Below, in pieces: positions 9,752-19,741 of a stretch of DNA of 36,361 nucleotides. The stretch covers positions 1-36,361 of the forward strand of contig JAOPZY010000027.1 of the NCBI GenBank assembly GCA_025963875.1. Direction: 5' to 3'. The notes below the pieces were generated by a model that searched no databases, was not told the DNA's origin, and was given only the letters and a program-made list of their open reading frames with translations. This DNA comes from Actinomycetota bacterium. Lineage in GTDB: Bacteria > Actinomycetota > CADDZG01 > JAHWKV01 > JAOPZY01. The stretch's first letter is position 1. Every line of letters begins with the position of its first letter. Position numbers and translations under genes: made by a program.

Positions 9752-10875
9752 CCGAGCTCTGGGCCCGCCTCGTCGGCCAGGAGCGGGTGACCGCCACCCT
9801 GCGGGCCGCCGCGGGTCTGCCGGGCGACGCCTACCTCTTCGCCGGCCCCCCCGGCACGGGCAAGGAGGAGGCGGCGAGGGTTTTCGCTGCGGCCATCCTC
9901 TGCCCGGATCACTGCGGGACGTGCACCATCTGCGGGCGGGTGCTCCGGGGCATCCACCCCGACGTCGTGATTCTGGAGCCGGAGGGGTACACGTACCCGA
10001 TCGAGGCCATCCGGGAGGCGGTCTCCCAGGCGGCGCTGTCGCCCATGGAGGGGAAGCGGCGGATCATCGTCGTCGAGGAGGCGGACCGCATCGTCGAGCG
10101 CAGCCAGAACGCCCTCCTCAAGGCGCTGGAGGAGCCGAACCCTTCGGTGACCTGGGTGCTGGTCACCAGCGTCCTCCAGCCGATCCTGCCCACGATCCTG
10201 TCCCGGTGCCGGATCGTCGAGTTCGCTCCCGTCCCCGAAGCCGAGCTGGCGGCCGTGGTCCGTACCAGGGGGGCACTCGATGACGAGGAGGCCGCCGTCC
10301 TCGTCCGAGCGGCGAGAGGTGACCTGGTGCGGGCGATCTCCCTGGTGGAGGACGAGGCCACCCGCGCCCTGCGGACGCTGGCCATCGATGTCGCCATCCG
10401 GCAGGCCGCCGAGCCGAACGCCCGCCGGGCGCTCCAGGCAGCCACCGACGTGCGGCTCGCCGCCACTGCGGCACGGGAGGCGCGGGAGAAGGCCGCCGTG
10501 GTGGAGCTTGCCGAGCTGGAGGAGGTCCTCGGGACCGGCCGCGGCTCGGGCGGGATGCGCCGGCGCCTCGGGGAACGCCAGAAGCGGGCGGTGCGCCGGG
10601 CCGAGACCGATGTGTTCGTGGAGTTCTGCTCCTGGCTGGCCCAGGCCTTCCGGGACCTTGCCGCCCTGTCGGCCGGAGCCGGACCCGAGTCGATCAGCGC
10701 GCCGGACCGGGCCGCCGACCTTGCGGCCGCCGCCGCCCTGCGCCCGACTGCCCACTGGCTGCAGATGGCCGAAGAGGCGCTGGGGGGCCAGGTTGCGATC
10801 CGGGAGAACGCCCAACCCGCCCTCGCCGTCGAGGCGGTCCTGCTGGCCCCGCTCGCGGCGCAGATTACAATCTAG
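9748..10875 (+). CDS. holB: DNA polymerase III delta' subunit (clamp loader)
   Basis: This 375-residue AAA+ protein of the clamp-loader complex starts at GTG 9748, overlapping the tmk stop (GTGA). It begins with the typical ELWxxLVGQERV text. The P-loop region is AGPPGTGKEEAARVFA, with Glu replacing Ser/Thr after the Walker Lys. The zinc-binding cysteines of the family are present as CPDHCGTCTICG. A Walker-B-like VVEEADRI and the sensor/SRC region (TILSRCRIVEF) follow, and RSQNALLKALEEP is also characteristic. The C-terminal half is helical, as in the delta' collar region. The modified P-loop is consistent with delta' being a non-hydrolysing subunit. Confidence 0.93.
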   Translation: MTELWARLVGQERVTATLRAAAGLPGDAYLFAGPPGTGKEEAARVFAAAILCPDHCGTCTICGRVLRGIHPDVVILEPEGYTYPIEAIREAVSQAALSPMEGKRRIIVVEEADRIVERSQNALLKALEEPNPSVTWVLVTSVLQPILPTILSRCRIVEFAPVPEAELAAVVRTRGALDDEEAAVLVRAARGDLVRAISLVEDEATRALRTLAIDVAIRQAAEPNARRALQAATDVRLAATAAREAREKAAVVELAELEEVLGTGRGSGGMRRRLGERQKRAVRRAETDVFVEFCSWLAQAFRDLAALSAGAGPESISAPDRAADLAAAAALRPTAHWLQMAEEALGGQVAIRENAQPALAVEAVLLAPLAAQITI

Positions 10876-10883
10876 GGGTTCCC

Positions 10884-10958
10884 GCCGGAGTAGCTCAGCG
10901 GCAGAGCATTCGCTTCGTAAGCGAGTGGTCGAGGGTTCGATTCCCTCCTCCGGCTCCA
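10884..10958 (+). tRNA. tRNA-Thr (anticodon CGT)
   Basis: A full cloverleaf can be drawn. The acceptor arm GCCGGAG pairs with CTCCGGC, followed by discriminator T and an encoded CCA. The D-arm GCTC/GAGC has loop AGCGGCA. The anticodon stem TTCGC/GCGAG has loop TTCGTAA, giving anticodon CGT at 10916-10918. The T-arm GAGGG/CCCTC has loop TTCGATT. It reads ACG (Thr). It begins 8 bp after the holB stop, so it may be transcribed with that operon. Confidence 0.97.
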
Positions 10959-11001
10959 TTCCGACCCCTCCGACCGGGGCCAGCCACGAGGCCGCGGCCC
11001 C

Positions 11002-11025
11002 CCGAAATAAATCCCGAAATAAATC
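11002..11025. repeat. 12-bp tandem duplication
   Basis: CCGAAATAAATC is present twice in direct succession (11002-11013 and 11014-11025), just downstream of the tRNA. The A/T-rich unit stands out from the surrounding GC-rich DNA. Its role is unknown. Confidence 0.8.
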
Positions 11026-11099
11026 AAGGCCAATCCGGGTTGTAACCCCCGAACGTATCTTTGGGTGTCCGTCCACCTCGAGACACAGGGAGAGATCTG

Positions 11100-11297
11100 T
11101 TGGCCATGGTTGGTCCGATCCAGGGGGCCCGCATCTCAGCGCTGCCGCGGCGAAACACCCGTTTCGAAGCTGATCGCTTGTGCTCGCACCCAGGCTGCAT
11201 CACCAAGCTGTCGATCTACAACCGGCGTGACACCTGCTTCGCCCATGCGGGGTTCAAGATCCCCCGCCTGCGCGGCCGCACCCGACCGCAGAGTTGA
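11100..11297 (+). CDS. Small conserved-looking protein with CxxxxC...CxxH motif
   Basis: This predicted protein has 65 residues. TTG 11100 is favoured because GGGAGAG (11088-11094) lies at a good distance, but ATG 11106 (MVGPIQGARIS) is also possible. Cys28, Cys33, Cys46 and His49 are spaced as a possible zinc site (CSHPGC ... CFAH). They are embedded in a segment resembling small actinobacterial proteins with the pattern CSxPGCxTxLSxYN. The C-terminus is Arg-rich (RLRGRTRPQ). A strong hairpin follows the stop. No function can be assigned; a nucleic-acid-binding or structural zinc-ribbon role is only a guess. Confidence 0.65.
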   Translation: MAMVGPIQGARISALPRRNTRFEADRLCSHPGCITKLSIYNRRDTCFAHAGFKIPRLRGRTRPQS

Positions 11298-11306
11298 CGG
11301 CCCTTC

Positions 11307-11340
11307 ACGGCTTCGCCCCCGAATGACGGGGCGAGGCCGT
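11307..11340 (+). terminator. Strong GC hairpin after the small zinc-motif gene
   Basis: ACGGCTTCGCCCC (11307-11319) pairs with GGGGCGAGGCCGT (11328-11340) over 13 bp with one G-T pair and an 8-nt loop. It starts 10 bp after the stop codon at 11297. No T-tract follows, as is common for actinobacterial terminators. Confidence 0.65.
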
Positions 11341-11446
11341 CTCGGTTGTTCGGCGCGGCAGTTCGCGTCAGCCTCTAGAATGCCCCCCCGAGAGCGTCCC
11401 GACCGCGCCCATCCCGGCGCCGCGCGGCGAAGAGCGAGGAGGGTTG

Positions 11447-12094
11447 ATGTTCCGCAAGGTGATGCTGGGTATGTACCTCGCTGCGATGGTCCTTCTCGTC
11501 CCCAGCGGCGCACTTGCGAAGGTTCTGCCCGACCACGCCCCCGACCGTGCTCCCGGTCGTGCCCCCGCTCAGGCCCCGGCTGCCGGCAACACCGTCGAGG
11601 CGACGGAGACCGGCGGCGGCGCCACCTTCGTCTTCGTGCCCGACACGATCACCATCAAGACCGGCGACACGGTCACGTTCAAGAACACGGGCAAGGTCCC
11701 TCACACGGCGACCGCCGACGACGGCTCGTACGACTTCACGCCGCTGAACGTCGGTGACTCCAAGACCACCCCTCCCTTCACCAAGCCGGGGACCTTCACG
11801 TACAAGTGCACCTACCACGCCACGCTCGGCATGACCGGCAGAGTCATCGTCACCGGAGCGGCCACCGGCCCGGTCGGCGCCGGCTCCCCGAGTGCCGCAG
11901 CCTCTGCGTCGGCGAGCCCCACGCCGAAGCTCACCGGCGCCGCCCAGTTCGGCATCAGCCCCTCGCCTGTCCCCACGGCGCCGCCGAGCCAGAAGTACTT
12001 CCCGAAGATCGCCGGGGCCGTCGTGGTCCTCGCCCTCCTCGGCATCGCGCTCGGCTACGTGAAGACGGCTAGGAAGCTGGCGGATAAGAGTTGA
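11447..12094 (+). CDS. Membrane-anchored plastocyanin-like (cupredoxin) protein
   Basis: This exported type-1 copper protein has 215 residues. The signal peptide MFRKVMLGMYLAAMVLLVPSGALA is followed by a Pro/Ala-rich linker (PDRAPGRAPAQAP). A plastocyanin domain covers about residues 45-130. Its copper ligands are visible: His in KVPHTATADD and the Cx2Hx4M set in KCTYHATLGM. A Ser/Ala/Pro linker and a C-terminal transmembrane helix (IAGAVVVLALLGIALGYV) with a short basic end anchor it on the outer face. GAGGAGG (11436-11442) precedes ATG 11447. The stop overlaps the TTG start of the next gene. It probably acts in electron transfer or copper handling; the partner is unknown. Confidence 0.9.
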   Translation: MFRKVMLGMYLAAMVLLVPSGALAKVLPDHAPDRAPGRAPAQAPAAGNTVEATETGGGATFVFVPDTITIKTGDTVTFKNTGKVPHTATADDGSYDFTPLNVGDSKTTPPFTKPGTFTYKCTYHATLGMTGRVIVTGAATGPVGAGSPSAAASASASPTPKLTGAAQFGISPSPVPTAPPSQKYFPKIAGAVVVLALLGIALGYVKTARKLADKS

Positions 12095-13164
12095 GCGCCA
12101 TGCCCGCAGGCAAGCACCCGGACCGTCGAGGCCTTGTCGACACGGGGGTAGCCCTGCGGGTGGCGGGCCGCCTCGCCATCGACCCGATGGAGGGGTCCTA
12201 TCTGCTCCAGGACCTGGCGAGCCACTTCGCGGAGCTGGTCGCCGAGGCCGAGCCCCTCGTCGTCGAGGAGGCAGGCTTCGGCCCCTCCACCCCGGCACGG
12301 GCGCGGGTCATGTCCCGGTCCGAGTGGGCGCAGGCAAACGTCTCGTCGATCATCACCCTGCTCTCACCGCTGCTGGACAAGGTCGACGCCCGGATCCCCG
12401 ACGGGGCGGCCGGGGGGTTCACGCGAAAGGCCTACGGGTCGGCCCTCGGGGCACAGCTCGGCGGCGTGCTGGGCTTTATCTCCCAGCGGGTGCTCGGGCA
12501 GTACGAGATCGACCCGGTCAACGCGCACGACGTGTGGTTCGTCGGCCCGAACGTCGTGATCACGGAGCGCCGCTTCGGCTTCGTCCCCCGCGACTTCCGC
12601 CTCTGGGTTGCCACCCACGAGCTGACCCACCGGGCGCAGTTCGAGGGCAACGACTGGCTACGGGGGTACTTCATGGGATTGGTCCACGACCTGCTCTCGT
12701 CGCTGGAGCTGCAGCCCATGTCGCTCCTGGAGCGGGCGCTGAAGGTGGTCAGCTCGTCGGGTTCATCAGGGTCCGGCAACGAGTCGACGCCTATCGGCAT
12801 CCGCCTGCTCGACGAGGAACAGCGCAAGATCTTCGACAGGCTCCAGGCGATGATGTCGGTGGTCGAGGGCCACGGCAACTTCCTGATGGACGCCGTCGGC
12901 GCCGCCGCGATCCCCACCCAGGCCCGGATGCGCCGGAGCCTGCAGAGCGGCTCCTGGGAGGGGCCGCTCGGCAAGGTGATGCGCCGGCTCCTCGGCCTCG
13001 ACCTGAAGCGTGCCCAGTACGAGGAGGGCCAGAAGTTCTTCGACGCCGTGTCGGCTGCTGCCGGCAGGGACGGGGTCCGGGCGGCGTTCGGCAACGCCGA
13101 GAGCCTGCCGACCCTCGAGGAGATCCGGTCACCCGCCCTCTGGCTCGCCCGGATCGGTCCCTGA
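12091..13164 (+). CDS. Zinc-dependent metalloprotease-like protein (DUF2342, F420-associated family)
   Basis: This protein has 357 residues. The zinc-binding HExxH motif is HELTH, with the first His at residue 176, followed by RAQFEGNDWLRGYF. It belongs to the actinobacterial DUF2342/zincin family described as 'coenzyme F420 biosynthesis-associated', whose substrate is not established. The family commonly sits directly upstream of tilS, as here. The TTG at 12091 overlaps the cupredoxin stop (TTGA). ATG 12100 is the alternative start, and neither has a strong Shine-Dalgarno sequence. The stop TGA (13162-13164) overlaps the apparent start region of tilS. Confidence 0.9.
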   Translation: MSAMPAGKHPDRRGLVDTGVALRVAGRLAIDPMEGSYLLQDLASHFAELVAEAEPLVVEEAGFGPSTPARARVMSRSEWAQANVSSIITLLSPLLDKVDARIPDGAAGGFTRKAYGSALGAQLGGVLGFISQRVLGQYEIDPVNAHDVWFVGPNVVITERRFGFVPRDFRLWVATHELTHRAQFEGNDWLRGYFMGLVHDLLSSLELQPMSLLERALKVVSSSGSSGSGNESTPIGIRLLDEEQRKIFDRLQAMMSVVEGHGNFLMDAVGAAAIPTQARMRRSLQSGSWEGPLGKVMRRLLGLDLKRAQYEEGQKFFDAVSAAAGRDGVRAAFGNAESLPTLEEIRSPALWLARIGP

Positions 13165-14459
13165 GCCCAGCATCCGCTGAACGGGTCCTCGTCGCGTTCA
13201 GCGGCGGGCCCGACTCGACGGCCCTGGCGCTGCTGGCCGCCTCCGCGGGCTGCGACGTTGTGCTCGCCCACGTCGACCACGCGATGAGGGAGAACTCGTC
13301 CGGCGACGCACGGCACTGCCGGCACGTGGCCCGCATGCTCGGGCTCCCCATCGAAGTCGTCCGGCTTAGCGAGCCTCCTGCGAATGAGGCCTCGGCCCGC
13401 TCGGCCCGCTACGAGGCCCTCGAGCGCATGGCCGACCGGGTGGGCGCCTGGACCATCGCCACGGGCCACACCCTCGACGACGATGCCGAGACGGTCCTGC
13501 TGCGCATGGGCCGAGGCGGCTACCCGCTCGGGATCCCGCCACGGCGGGGCAGGGTCGTGCGTCCCCTGCTGGCGATGCGGCGGGCGCAGACCGCCGAGGT
13601 GTGCGCCGCCCACGGGGTCCCGGTGCTCGCCGATCCCACGAACACCGACGAGCGCTTCGCTCGCAACCGCATTCGCCACCGGGTCCTCCCGCTTCTCGGG
13701 GACGAGGGCGTTCTCGCGCTGGCCCGGCTGGCCCAGGCCACCCGGGAAGCCAAGGCCCGCCACGACGCCGCCCTCGACCACCTCGTAGCCGCCGTGCTGC
13801 GCCTCCCGGCCCCCGGTACGCTCCTTCGCCTCGACCGCCCGGGGCTCGCGGCCCTTCCGGCGCACCTCAGGGAGGGCGTCCTGCGACGGGCGCTCGCGTC
13901 GCTGGGGATGGACCCGTCGACCCGGCTGGTGCGCGACCTGTCCGCCAAGGTCGTGCCCGTGCCGGGGGCCCGCCTGAGCCTCCCCGGCGGCCTCACGGCG
14001 TGGGCCGAGGCCGACGACCTGCTGGCCGGCGCGGCGCTTCCTCCGCCCCCGGCGGCACCCATCGCGGTGCCGGGGACGACCCGCCTCCCGGACTGGGGCA
14101 TCGAGGTCCTCACCGAGGTGCTGCCCCCACCGACGTCGCCACGCACCGGTGGCTGGGAGGCACTGCTCGACGGCCGTGCCGCCGCGGTTCCCCTGGCCGT
14201 GCGGTCCCGCCAGCCGGGCGACCGCTACCGGCCCCTGGGTGCACCAGGCGTCCGCAAGCTGCAGGACGTGCTGGTCGACGGCAAGGTGCCCCGGGCAACC
14301 CGGGACCGGGTGCCGCTCCTCATCGCCGGTGGGCGTCTAGTGTGGGTCGCCGGGCACCGGATCGACCACGACTTCCGCCTCACGCCGGCGTCGGTATCGG
14401 CCCTCCGGGTGCAGATCCGTCGGCTGGACCTCTTGTCAACGAACAAAGGCGCTCCGTAG
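13161..14459 (+). CDS. tilS: tRNA(Ile)-lysidine synthetase, start codon non-canonical
   Basis: TilS converts C34 of tRNA-Ile(CAU) to lysidine so that it reads AUA. The ATP-pyrophosphatase P-loop is VLVAFSGGPDSTALALL. Other conserved blocks are HVDHAMRENS, the substrate motif GHTLDDDAETVLLRMGRGG, and NRIRHRVLPLL. The C-terminal TilS domain runs to about RSRQPGDRYRPLGAPGVRKLQDVL. No ATG, GTG or TTG lies in frame between the end of plausible homology and the P-loop. CTG 13161, overlapping the metalloprotease stop as CTGA, or CTG 13140 would give MSPASAERVLVAFSGG or MARPDRSLSP.... The start is therefore uncertain. Confidence 0.9.
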   Translation: MSPASAERVLVAFSGGPDSTALALLAASAGCDVVLAHVDHAMRENSSGDARHCRHVARMLGLPIEVVRLSEPPANEASARSARYEALERMADRVGAWTIATGHTLDDDAETVLLRMGRGGYPLGIPPRRGRVVRPLLAMRRAQTAEVCAAHGVPVLADPTNTDERFARNRIRHRVLPLLGDEGVLALARLAQATREAKARHDAALDHLVAAVLRLPAPGTLLRLDRPGLAALPAHLREGVLRRALASLGMDPSTRLVRDLSAKVVPVPGARLSLPGGLTAWAEADDLLAGAALPPPPAAPIAVPGTTRLPDWGIEVLTEVLPPPTSPRTGGWEALLDGRAAAVPLAVRSRQPGDRYRPLGAPGVRKLQDVLVDGKVPRATRDRVPLLIAGGRLVWVAGHRIDHDFRLTPASVSALRVQIRRLDLLSTNKGAP

Positions 14460-14499
14460 CATGAGCGGCTGACCGCCGGGCGAACGGAGAGCTGCGCAC

Positions 14500-15048
14500 A
14501 TGGAGTTGCCGCCTGAAATCGGGGAGGTCCTGCTCACCGAGGAGATGATCCGGGACAAGATCCGGGAGCTGGCAAAACGCATCACCGACGACTACCGCGA
14601 CCGGGACCTGCTCCTCGTCGGCGTGCTCAAGGGGGCGTTCATCCTGATGAGCGACCTCGCCCGGGAGATCTCCCTGCCGCTGGAGTTCGACTTCATGGCG
14701 GTCTCCAGCTACGGCTCCGCCACCCGGACCTCCGGGGTGGTCCGGATCCTGAAGGACCTCGACTTCGAGATCTCGGGGCGCCACGTGCTCCTCGTCGAGG
14801 ACATCATCGACTCCGGGCTGACGTTGCTGTACCTCCTCAAGTACCTCCAGACCCGCACCCCCGCGAGCCTCGAGGTCTGTGCCCTCATGCGGAAGGAGGG
14901 CATTCAGAAGGTGGCCCTGGACGTACGGTACGAAGGCTTCGAGATCCCGGCGAGATTCGTGGTGGGCTACGGACTCGACTACCGGCAGAAGTACCGCAAC
15001 CTCCCCTACGTCGCCGTCATGCGGGAGGAACCGCCGCATTCGGGATGA
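14500..15048 (+). CDS. hpt: Hypoxanthine phosphoribosyltransferase
   Basis: This purine salvage enzyme of 182 residues converts hypoxanthine or guanine plus PRPP to IMP or GMP. The PRPP-binding loop VLLVEDIIDSGLTL is intact. LLVGVLKGAFILMSDLAREI, the flexible-loop SSYGSATRTSG, and the base-binding KVALDVRYEGFEIPARFVVGYGLDY are all conserved. GGAGAG lies upstream of ATG 14500. The gene sits between tilS and ftsH, as in most Actinobacteria. Confidence 0.97.
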   Translation: MELPPEIGEVLLTEEMIRDKIRELAKRITDDYRDRDLLLVGVLKGAFILMSDLAREISLPLEFDFMAVSSYGSATRTSGVVRILKDLDFEISGRHVLLVEDIIDSGLTLLYLLKYLQTRTPASLEVCALMRKEGIQKVALDVRYEGFEIPARFVVGYGLDYRQKYRNLPYVAVMREEPPHSG

Positions 15049-15141
15049 GAGTGGAAAGAACGAAGGGGCAGGGACTCTACCTGGCTGGGCGGCGATTCTC
15101 AAGGTGTCCATCTCCTGACACCGTGCTAGATTGGCGGTGCC

Positions 15142-17109
<1,968 letters not shown>

Positions 17110-17129
17110 GTTCCATCCGCTCCACCCGC

Positions 17130-18299
17130 TTGTCCGATCCCAAGCTCGACGCCATCCGTGAGGAGCTGCCGGCCCTTCGCCGCGGCGCCTTCCTCAACAC
17201 CGGCAGCTTCGGCCCCCAACCCATCCGGGCGCATGCGGCCCTGGTCACCTCTGACCGGGCCGACGTCGAGGAGGGACGGATGGGCCACAAGGTGTTCGAG
17301 CGGATGCTCGACAGCCGGGCGCGCACCCGGAGCGTCTTCGCCGGGGTCCTCGGGTGCGACGACTCCGAGCTGGCTCTGACGCACAGCACCACCTCAGGGG
17401 TCAACATCGCCGTCATGGGGCTCGACTGGCAACCGGGGGACCGGCTCATCACCGCCCAGGCCGAACACCCCGCTGAGCTGAACCCCGCCGCCGTCCTGAA
17501 GCAGCGCCGCGGGGTGGAGGTGGTGGCGACCGAGATCGGCCTCCCCGGGGTCGACCACGTGGCAGCCCTCGCCGCCGCCCTGGATGAGGGTGGCGCCCGG
17601 GCGGTCCTGCTCTCGCACGTCTGCTGGACGACCGGGCTCGTGATGCCGGTGCGAGAACTTGCCGATGCCGCCCACCAGGCCGGTGCCGTGCTGATCATCG
17701 ACGCCGCCCAGGGGGCCGGCGAGGTGCAAGTGAACGTGAAGGACCTCGACGTCGACGCCTACGCCTGCTCCGGGCAGAAGTGGCTGTGCGGACCCTCGGG
17801 GACCGGTGCCCTCTACGTCAGGCCCGACCGCATGGACGACTTCCAGCTGACCTTCGCCGGCTACGGTGCGGGCAAGGCGGCCCGGGACTGCTCCACGTTC
17901 GACGTGACACCCGGCGCCGCGCGCTTCGAAGCGATCACGCTGCACGGCCCGTCCCTGGATGCGCTGCGGGTGGGCCTGGAATGGCTGCAGGGCGACGAGG
18001 TCGGCCTCCCGTGGGCCCACGAGCGGATCGCCGGACTCGGCCGGCGCTGCCACGAGGCCCTGAGCGCCCTGCCGGGGGTGACCACGCTCTCCCCGGCGGA
18101 GGGGATCGCCGGTCTCGTCAGCTTCACCGTCGCCGGGATGGAGCCCGAGAAGGTCACGACGGCCCTCGAGGAGAAGGGGTTCTTCATCCGCCACGTCGAG
18201 TTCCCGGCGGCGAACCGGATCTCGACGGGCTTCTACAACACGGAGGACGAGATCGACGCCGTCGCTGAGGCGATCGGGGAGCTGGCCGGGGCGAGGTAG
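17130..18299 (+). CDS. Class V aminotransferase-fold PLP enzyme (cysteine desulfurase/epimerase-like)
   Basis: This fold-type I PLP enzyme has 389 residues. The N-terminal FLNTGSFGPQP motif, the PLP-ring contact region LTHSTTSGVN, the aspartate in LIIDAAQGAGEV, and the Schiff-base lysine in CSGQKWLCGPSGTGALYV are present. It resembles cysteine desulfurase-like and isopenicillin-N-epimerase-like members. The SufS/IscS catalytic Cys loop is not obvious, so the substrate is uncertain. TTG 17130 (LSDPKLDAIREELPALRRGAF) is the only sensible start after the ftsH stop. The gene occupies the place where folE follows ftsH in many Actinobacteria. Confidence 0.88.
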   Translation: MSDPKLDAIREELPALRRGAFLNTGSFGPQPIRAHAALVTSDRADVEEGRMGHKVFERMLDSRARTRSVFAGVLGCDDSELALTHSTTSGVNIAVMGLDWQPGDRLITAQAEHPAELNPAAVLKQRRGVEVVATEIGLPGVDHVAALAAALDEGGARAVLLSHVCWTTGLVMPVRELADAAHQAGAVLIIDAAQGAGEVQVNVKDLDVDAYACSGQKWLCGPSGTGALYVRPDRMDDFQLTFAGYGAGKAARDCSTFDVTPGAARFEAITLHGPSLDALRVGLEWLQGDEVGLPWAHERIAGLGRRCHEALSALPGVTTLSPAEGIAGLVSFTVAGMEPEKVTTALEEKGFFIRHVEFPAANRISTGFYNTEDEIDAVAEAIGELAGAR

Positions 18300-18300
18300 C

Positions 18301-18316
18301 CCCCCACCCGTGGGGG
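18301..18316 (+). terminator. Short GC hairpin directly after the PLP enzyme
   Basis: CCCCCA (18301-18306) pairs with TGGGGG (18311-18316) with a 4-nt loop, starting 2 bp after the stop codon. There is no T-tract; a terminator role is plausible. Confidence 0.45.
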
Positions 18317-18396
18317 TGAGTGAAGCCTCCTAGCGCACCGCCGACCGCCCTAAAGTGGTGATCTTGTGGGTCGATAGAGGGCCACCCGAAATCGAG

Positions 18397-18433
18397 TGTC
18401 TGTTTCACCACGCATAGAGTGGTGAAACAGACA
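18397..18433. repeat. Perfect 15-bp inverted repeat
   Basis: TGTCTGTTTCACCAC (18397-18411) is repeated inverted at 18419-18433 without mismatch, with a 7-nt loop. It is much less GC-rich than its surroundings and has no T-tract. Placement between convergent genes allows a bidirectional terminator, but the length and perfection suggest an inserted palindromic element. Confidence 0.85.
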
Positions 18434-18599
18434 GAGAATTTCCAGGGCCGCCGCGGCGGGCTCAAAATCGGTCATATTGGGCACCCACCGTTCCCTCCGG
18501 CACCGTAACTGACGGCGATAGGTGAGCGGGTCCGACAGGGAGCGACCGCCTCCTGCGATCGGGGGGAGGTCAAGGCTGCGGCCCGATGCTTCTGCCGGC

Positions 18600-19340
18600 C
18601 TAGTGCGGGGTGAACAGGCCGACCAAGTGGCCCTGCGGGTCGGTGAACATGGCGATCGTGAGGTTGGGCATGTGCGTCGGCGGGACGACCGTCGTGGCGC
18701 CGAGTCCGACAGCCTTGTCCAGCGTCGCCTCGACGTCGGGGACCGAAGTATGGACGGTGGCGTAGGACTGACCCTGAGCGCCCGTGCCGATGCCGCCCTT
18801 GATGCCGTCCTCGCTCCCGGTATCCATCTCCCAGTAGTCGAAGCCTGGGGCGTCGTACTTCTTGGAGGTCCAGCCGAACAGCTCCGAGTAGAAGGCCACG
18901 AGCGCCGGGCCGTCCCCGCCCATGACCTCGAACCAGGAGACCGGCGCGCCCGAACCTGGGGACGGAGAGCCCTGCTGCGTCTCCATCTGGTTGCCGCCGC
19001 CCACGAGGCCCACCTCGTGTCCTTCGGGGTCGGCGAACATCGCCAGCGTCACGGCGCCCGGGATGGTCATGACCGGCTGCGTCGTCTTGCCGCCGAGCGA
19101 CTCCGCCTTGTCGAGCACGGCCTGCAGGTCGTCGGCCATGACGTAGAACGCCACCTGGCCAGGGCCTTCCGGGGCGGTCCCGATACCGCCGTTGATGCCG
19201 GACCCACCCTGCGTGTCGACGAGGGCGTAGTTCATCTCCGGGACCGGGGTGATCTTCCAGCCGAACAGCTCGCCGTAGAATCTCTGGAGCTCCTCGGCGT
19301 TCGGACCGCTGATGTCGAAGTGCACGACGGGCTTGCCCAT
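18600..19340 (-). CDS. VOC-superfamily protein with two glyoxalase-like domains
   Basis: This 246-residue protein is a tandem duplication of the vicinal-oxygen-chelate fold. The first half begins VVHFDISGPNAEELQRFYGELFGW and ends FADPEGHEVGLV. The second begins VSWFEVMGGDGPALVAFYSELFGW and ends FTDPQGHLVGLF. Such two-domain proteins include antibiotic-binding, dioxygenase-like and glyoxalase-related members; substrate and metal use cannot be told. ATG 19340 is chosen because AAAGGAGG lies just upstream; the upstream in-frame ATG at 19391 adds a basic, dissimilar leader. It is divergent from the YciI gene. Confidence 0.92.
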   Translation of the reverse strand: MGKPVVHFDISGPNAEELQRFYGELFGWKITPVPEMNYALVDTQGGSGINGGIGTAPEGPGQVAFYVMADDLQAVLDKAESLGGKTTQPVMTIPGAVTLAMFADPEGHEVGLVGGGNQMETQQGSPSPGSGAPVSWFEVMGGDGPALVAFYSELFGWTSKKYDAPGFDYWEMDTGSEDGIKGGIGTGAQGQSYATVHTSVPDVEATLDKAVGLGATTVVPPTHMPNLTIAMFTDPQGHLVGLFTPH

Positions 19341-19437
19341 GTTCGGCCTCCTTTGACGGTGCCGGCAGCGCGAGGCCACCGGGAAAGCCATTCAACCGCA
19401 TCCATCAGTGCCTGACTAGTGCAAGAATCCACCCGGC

Positions 19438-19731
19438 ATGGCCATCACGGAACCTTGTTACGTCGCCGAATGCTTCTATGCCAAGGACGCCGCCAACAGG
19501 CGCGCCCCGTTTCGTGAGGCGCATCTGGCCCGGGTGGGCATGCTCTCCGACGAGGGTGCGCTGCTGCTGGCAGGCGCCTTCGACGACATGAGTGCCTCGC
19601 TGCTCGTGTTCGCTGTGGAGAGCGAGGAGGCCGTGGCCGCCATTATCGAGACCGACGTCTACTGGAAGAACAAGGTCTGGACCTCCTACAAGATCCGCAG
19701 GCTCAACCGCGTGGTCTTGGAGGACCGGTAG
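19438..19731 (+). CDS. YciI-family (YCII-related) protein
   Basis: This small protein of 97 residues has the YCII fold: a ferredoxin-like domain with a conserved His in RAPFREAHLARVG and an Asp in TDVYWKN. It includes the typical EGALLLAGAF segment. Members are thought to have enzymatic or ligand-binding roles that are still poorly defined. It lies 10 bp upstream of the folP-folB fusion on the same strand, so it may be co-transcribed with folate genes. Confidence 0.88.
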   Translation: MAITEPCYVAECFYAKDAANRRAPFREAHLARVGMLSDEGALLLAGAFDDMSASLLVFAVESEEAVAAIIETDVYWKNKVWTSYKIRRLNRVVLEDR

Positions 19732-19741
19732 TCCGGGCCCA

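Larger units (their letters stand above)
18300..18599. other. Convergent intergenic region with two inverted repeats
   Basis: This 300-bp gap lies between the PLP enzyme (plus) and the VOC gene (minus). It contains the two hairpins annotated at 18301-18316 and 18397-18433. No gene is supported. Confidence 0.6.
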
